8,485 nt of DNA from Spirochaetaceae bacterium (lineage in GTDB: Bacteria > Spirochaetota > Spirochaetia > DSM-2461): NCBI GenBank assembly GCA_016342385.1, contig JAEINM010000155.1:1-8485 (forward strand), read 5' to 3'. Made by a program: the position numbers and the translations under genes. Of this stretch, positions 5,982 to 8,485 are shown piece after piece. The notes under the pieces were generated by a model. The model was not told the DNA's origin, ran no database searches, and saw nothing but the letters and a program-made list of their open reading frames with translations. The first letter of the stretch is position 1; every line of letters starts with the position of its first letter.

Positions 5982-6266
5982 ATGAGATACGAGTGGAATC
6001 CCGAAAAAAATGAATGGCTGAAATCGGAAAGAAATATCTCTTTCGAAAAAGTTATTTTCCATCTATCTCAGGGAGATGTCTGGAAACTGTCAGATCATCC
6101 TGATCAGATAAAATATCCCGGTCAAAAAATATACTATGTAATTATTGAGGATTATATTTATATGGTTCCTCACGTAATTGAAGAAAAGTATATTTTTTTG
6201 AAAACTATAATTCCAAGCAGAAAAGCAACACAACTATTTAAAGAGTTCAAAGGAGAGAAAAAATGA
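5982..6266 (+). CDS. BrnT/DUF497-family ribonuclease toxin
   Basis: This is a 94-residue protein. MRYEWNPEKNEWLKSERNISFEKV is split here as MRYEWNPEKN (1-10) and ISFEKVIF (19-26), the opening of BrnT/DUF497 toxins, which have a small RelE/barnase-like fold and cleave RNA. HPDQIKYPGQKIYYV (39-53), YIYMVPHV (58-65) and IFLKTIIPSRKAT (71-83) are hallmark blocks of a DUF497 subgroup; the basic SRKAT end is plausibly part of the active site. Two in-frame upstream starts exist (TTG 5952, ATG 5967), but the ATG at 5982 fits the family length. It has no Shine-Dalgarno sequence and a predicted leader of about 7 nt, so translation may be nearly leaderless. The stop overlaps the antitoxin start (ATGA). 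Confidence 0.85.
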   Translation: MRYEWNPEKNEWLKSERNISFEKVIFHLSQGDVWKLSDHPDQIKYPGQKIYYVIIEDYIYMVPHVIEEKYIFLKTIIPSRKATQLFKEFKGEKK

Positions 6267-6535
6267 AATATGATGATGAAGAGAAATTCATACTCGATGA
6301 ATTACAAAATGACAATATAACTTTATCCTCTCCTACAAAAGAGGAAATTGAATCTATAAAAACTGCTGCTGATAACACATTTAAGAAGGATAAACGCATT
6401 ACCATAAGGCTTTATGATCATGATTATGTCGGGATCCAGAAAAAGGCTATGGAAATGGGAATCCCCTACCAGACACTGATTTCCGGATTAATTCATAGGT
6501 ATATTGAGGGTGAAGTTAAAATTAAGACAGGTTAA
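6263..6535 (+). CDS. CopG-like antitoxin of the BrnT/DUF497 module
   Basis: This 90-residue protein overlaps the toxin gene by 4 nt (ATGA) and has a strong AGGAGA 6 nt upstream, so it should be translated much better than the toxin. The N-terminal half is acidic and helical (EEKFILDELQND) and probably wraps the toxin. The C-terminal half, KKDKRITIRLYDHDYVGIQK (41-60), then KAMEMGIPYQTLISGLIHRY (61-80), is a ribbon-helix-helix DNA-binding domain: one strand (ITIRL) and two helices. The phrase GIPYQTLI is typical of antitoxins paired with DUF497 toxins. As a dimer it should bind the inverted repeat at 5953-5973 and repress the operon. Both genes look intact, so the module may be active. Confidence 0.85.
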   Translation: MKYDDEEKFILDELQNDNITLSSPTKEEIESIKTAADNTFKKDKRITIRLYDHDYVGIQKKAMEMGIPYQTLISGLIHRYIEGEVKIKTG

Positions 6536-6666
6536 TCTATAAAATTAAAAAACATAAGATGTTTGTTGAACCAGACAGAGGAATCCTCAGTAATTAAACC
6601 GGGGAAATAGCTCTGCAGGTTAACAAGTTTCTTATGGGGATTATCTATATCCCAATAGAAATAGAA
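6532..6666 (-). pseudogene. 3'-end remnant of a gene related to the upstream immunity-like gene
   Basis: This is 44 codons of open frame read leftward, in the same frame as the preceding gene and beginning at the codon after its TGA (6669-6667). It ends with TAA at 6534-6532, overlapping the CopG-like gene stop on the other strand. It reads FYFYWDIDNPHKKLVNLQSY, then FPGLITEDSSVWFNKHLM and a short hydrophobic end. YWDIDxxxKKLVN echoes YWDKDTRKFEN near the end of the 157-residue protein. It has no start codon of its own near the front and is less AT-rich than the gene before it. I read it as the leftover end of a related gene. A chance open frame is possible, since the similarity covers few residues. 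Confidence 0.45.
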
Positions 6667-7140
6667 TCAATATTGAGATGAGTCAATTGTATAATTTTCA
6701 AACTTCCTTGTATCTTTATCCCAATATATTACCGGGCCATCGGTCACTGATTTTCCATTATCATGATAAAAATCATAACTTATTGTCAATGTTTCATTAT
6801 CTAATAAATCTAATTTCCAACCATATGAATCTAAAGAAGTTGAAAAGAGATTTTCACCATTGGCATCAATTATTTGTTGTTGATTTATATACAAGAAAAT
6901 TTCAACTTTAGCCCCATCAAATGAACAAATTATTGCTCTATCAAATATACTTTTTTGAATATTCACATTGTGTCCAACAATGTAAAACATTTTGTTATCA
7001 ATTAAAACAGAATCAATTTTTACAAAAGACTCCGAGTTAAAATAATTTGATAAAAACAAACTATTTATTTTACTAATATTTTCAGAGAAACAATAAGTAC
7101 TCAATGATAAGAATACTACAATAATTATTATCTTTTTCAC
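6667..7140 (-). CDS. Secreted protein of unknown family; candidate immunity protein for the Rhs-NlpC/P60 tip
   Basis: This is a 157-residue protein started at GTG 7140, with AGGAG 8 nt upstream; that site overlaps the TAG of the Rhs gene, so the pair is co-transcribed and probably coupled. The first 20 residues are a signal peptide: KK, then hydrophobic IIIIVVFLSLS, then CFS before Glu20. Cys17 sits in LSTYC, a poor lipobox, so signal peptidase I is more likely. The mature part is predicted beta-rich with many aromatic and Asn/Asp residues (YDFYHDNG at 122-129, VIYWDKD at 137-143). I recognise no family. The gene is visibly more AT-rich than its neighbours, a sign of transfer. Position directly after an Rhs toxin tip, plus export to the periplasm where a peptidoglycan hydrolase would act, suggests an immunity protein. 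This is inference. Confidence 0.75.
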   Translation of the reverse strand: MKKIIIIVVFLSLSTYCFSENISKINSLFLSNYFNSESFVKIDSVLIDNKMFYIVGHNVNIQKSIFDRAIICSFDGAKVEIFLYINQQQIIDANGENLFSTSLDSYGWKLDLLDNETLTISYDFYHDNGKSVTDGPVIYWDKDTRKFENYTIDSSQY

Positions 7141-7151
7141 AAACGATTCTC

Positions 7152-7847
7152 CTATTGCACGGGTTCTTTCACATTTTCTTGACGTTTATTCTCATTTTCT
7201 TGATTAGAAAGATTCTCAACCTTTCCCCAATCAATTCTATGCATAGTTCCACTTGCGGGTGGAGCCCCTTCTAATTCATTAATTTCACCAGGATTATTCA
7301 AATCGTTTTCTGGCCCCCCAGTTGGATTTACTCTACCATCTTCCAATAACGTCTGAACATGTACAACTTTTCCTTTAGCATGCAATCCTCTTATATCTCC
7401 TTCGATAAAAGATTTATCCTCAACTGGTAATGTTAACTTTTTTACAATTTCGTTAGCTGTCATATCAGGTAGTGTATAACCCATTTCTTTTAACCCATAT
7501 AAAATCGAACCTGAGCAGTCCACCCCTCCGTCTTTTACTGGATCGTTTCCTCCCCAAATATAATCCTTCCCGACTAAATCAGTCTGTGTTTGGGCAAATT
7601 TTTTGTTGTATCCGAAAAATGGAGTTTTATTACCACTGTAATATAAATTAGAATCCATTCCTGCATATGATGGATCCAACCCAGTCGGATCAACAAAGCT
7701 CAGCGGATTATTACTACAATAAATATACCAGTTTGTGCCATCTTTAATCGGATCTTCTGTTATAAACCTCCCAAGGCTGGAATCATACCACCTAGCATTG
7801 AAGTAATACAAACCTGCTTCTGCAGGCCTCTTATCTCCCCCGATCAT
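7152..7847 (-). CDS. 5'-truncated Rhs C-terminal tip with NlpC/P60 peptidase domain
   Basis: This 231-residue product begins at ATG 7847. Residues 3-57 are the very end of an Rhs shell: AGLYYFNARWYDSSLGRFIT (11-30), then EDPIKDGTNWYIYCSNNPLS and FVDPTGL (51-57), after which Rhs proteins switch to a variable toxin. Residues about 90-180 are NlpC/P60 (peptidase family C40): DYIWGGNDP (95-103), VDCSGS (109-114) with catalytic Cys111, and VVHVQTLLEDG (161-171) with catalytic His163. Such domains cut peptidoglycan stem peptides. The tail from about 205 is hydrophilic and repeat-like (Asn/Gln/Glu/Lys). Normal Rhs proteins exceed 1000 residues; all of the N-terminal barrel and secretion part is missing. 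The start lies 3 nt after the ccsA stop, with only a weak ribosome site, so translation may depend on coupling. It is either a displaced orphan tip or a small coupled gene. Confidence 0.82.
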   Translation of the reverse strand: MIGGDKRPAEAGLYYFNARWYDSSLGRFITEDPIKDGTNWYIYCSNNPLSFVDPTGLDPSYAGMDSNLYYSGNKTPFFGYNKKFAQTQTDLVGKDYIWGGNDPVKDGGVDCSGSILYGLKEMGYTLPDMTANEIVKKLTLPVEDKSFIEGDIRGLHAKGKVVHVQTLLEDGRVNPTGGPENDLNNPGEINELEGAPPASGTMHRIDWGKVENLSNQENENKRQENVKEPVQ

Positions 7848-7850
7848 TTA

Positions 7851-8485
7851 TCACCCGTAACTATGAAGTCCCGATAGAAGATAATTCACTCCGAAAAATG
7901 TGAAAAGGGTAAATCCGTATGCCACAATCTGAATGATAGCTGAGGCTCTGCCCTTATATTTTTTAATAAACCGCATATGCAGATACGCTGTATAGGTCAA
8001 CCAGGTTATAAGGGCCCAGGTCTCTTTGGGATCCCAGCTCCAGAAAGCACCCCAGGCAGCTTCTGCCCAGATTGCTCCGAAGATAAGAGCACCAGCTGTA
8101 AAAATCGGGTAACCGATTGCAGTAGCGGTATAGATAATTCTGTCGGCATTGGCTTTTTTTTCTTCATCCTTAACTACCAGATAATAAATGGCAGCAATGA
8201 ACGCCACAGTAAAAAACGCTTCCCCGATAAAGGCAAAGGTTACGTGAAGAACAAGCCAGTAGGACTGAAGGGCCGGTATGGGGGGCTGTATATCGCTGGG
8301 GGCTATGGGGGAGGACGCTATCGCCAGGAGCATAAGAGCCACAATAGTACTTCCAAAGACTATGAAGGGGTAGATATTCCACTTCTTCTGGACTCTATAG
8401 GCAAAGAGAACCAGGGCAATAACACCGGAATAGAACACTAATGATTCAAAGGTGTTTGTCACCGCTACAAAATCGATCAGTAGGC
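7851..8485 (-). CDS. ccsA: CcsA/ResC-type cytochrome c biogenesis membrane protein, N-terminus beyond window
   Basis: The frame is open to the right edge: codons upstream of the GTG at 8462 read LLIDFVAVTNTFESL, which matches the family (compare the P.TN.YESL segment). The internal GTG is therefore not the start and the gene is partial. The visible ~211 residues hold five to six membrane segments, an HVTFAFIGEAFF segment with a conserved heme-ligand His, and the signature WAEAAWGAFWSWDPKETWALITW (WWD domain, which presents heme at the outer face). A late His-containing end, LLSGLHSYG, is also typical, so the C-terminus is intact. CcsA works with CcsB/ResB to export heme and attach it to apocytochromes c (system II). 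Its presence implies that the host makes c-type cytochromes. Partner genes would lie to the right. Confidence 0.93.
   Translation of the reverse strand, partial: LLIDFVAVTNTFESLVFYSGVIALVLFAYRVQKKWNIYPFIVFGSTIVALMLLAIASSPIAPSDIQPPIPALQSYWLVLHVTFAFIGEAFFTVAFIAAIYYLVVKDEEKKANADRIIYTATAIGYPIFTAGALIFGAIWAEAAWGAFWSWDPKETWALITWLTYTAYLHMRFIKKYKGRASAIIQIVAYGFTLFTFFGVNYLLSGLHSYG

Noticed and set aside
7977..8441. 154-codon plus-strand open frame opposite ccsA
   Set aside because: It is antisense to the strongly recognisable CcsA frame and its product is Gly/Ser/Lys-rich with no domain; it is a shadow.
8160..8462. GTG at 8462 as the true start of ccsA
   Set aside because: The frame continues to the window edge with family-like residues upstream, and CcsA proteins need more N-terminal membrane segments.
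1..8485. CRISPR array, tRNA, rRNA, transposase or tandem repeat
   Set aside because: No regularly spaced repeats, cloverleaf, rRNA segment or transposase motif was found on either strand.

Overview
The window looks like chromosomal DNA from an anaerobic or facultative Gram-negative bacterium of moderate-to-low GC. A free-living spirochaete is my best guess. This rests on the style of the Rhs core, the DUF497/CopG toxin-antitoxin pair and the flavodoxin-ferredoxin protein; it is an inference from resemblance, not a database result. Two genes run off the edges: a glycosyltransferase on the left (C-terminus missing) and a CcsA-type cytochrome c biogenesis protein on the right (N-terminus missing).

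Left part (1-2738). A tight leftward operon encodes a flavodoxin/2[4Fe-4S] ferredoxin fusion, a TetR-family repressor and a GT1-family glycosyltransferase. The intergenic gaps are 12 and 0 nt. The operon has a near-consensus promoter (TTGACA, 17 nt, TATATT). A perfect 32-bp palindrome overlaps the end of the -10 box and the expected start of transcription, so TetR autorepression is the obvious model. Divergent from it is a GH36 alpha-galactosidase (2739-4682), a complete and probably cytoplasmic enzyme with its catalytic residues in place.

Middle part (4683-6535). A small plus-strand gene of uncertain function (4831-5271) weakly resembles the C-terminal part of FAD/NAD-dependent disulphide oxidoreductases but lacks a nucleotide-binding loop. 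After it comes a toxin-antitoxin-rich accessory stretch. A leftward antitoxin gene (5503-5793) is followed by only the first ~22 codons of its MazF-type toxin. That stub runs, through a few shared bases and a frame change, into the last ~42 codons of a PIN-domain (VapC-like) toxin. On the plus strand lies an intact BrnT/DUF497 toxin with a CopG-like antitoxin (5982-6535) and a probable autoregulatory operator over its -10 box.

Right part (6532-8485), all leftward. ccsA is followed after 3 nt by a 5'-truncated Rhs C-terminal tip carrying an NlpC/P60 peptidoglycan-hydrolase domain. Its stop codon is embedded in the ribosome binding site of a small AT-rich gene with a signal peptide. I propose these two as a toxin and its periplasmic immunity protein. 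Just beyond the stop of the small gene, in the same frame, lies a less AT-rich fragment of ~43 codons that repeats the YWDxD...KK...N motif of its end. It looks like the leftover 3' end of a related gene, as expected when toxin/immunity cassettes replace one another. There is no gene-free stretch longer than 300 bases.
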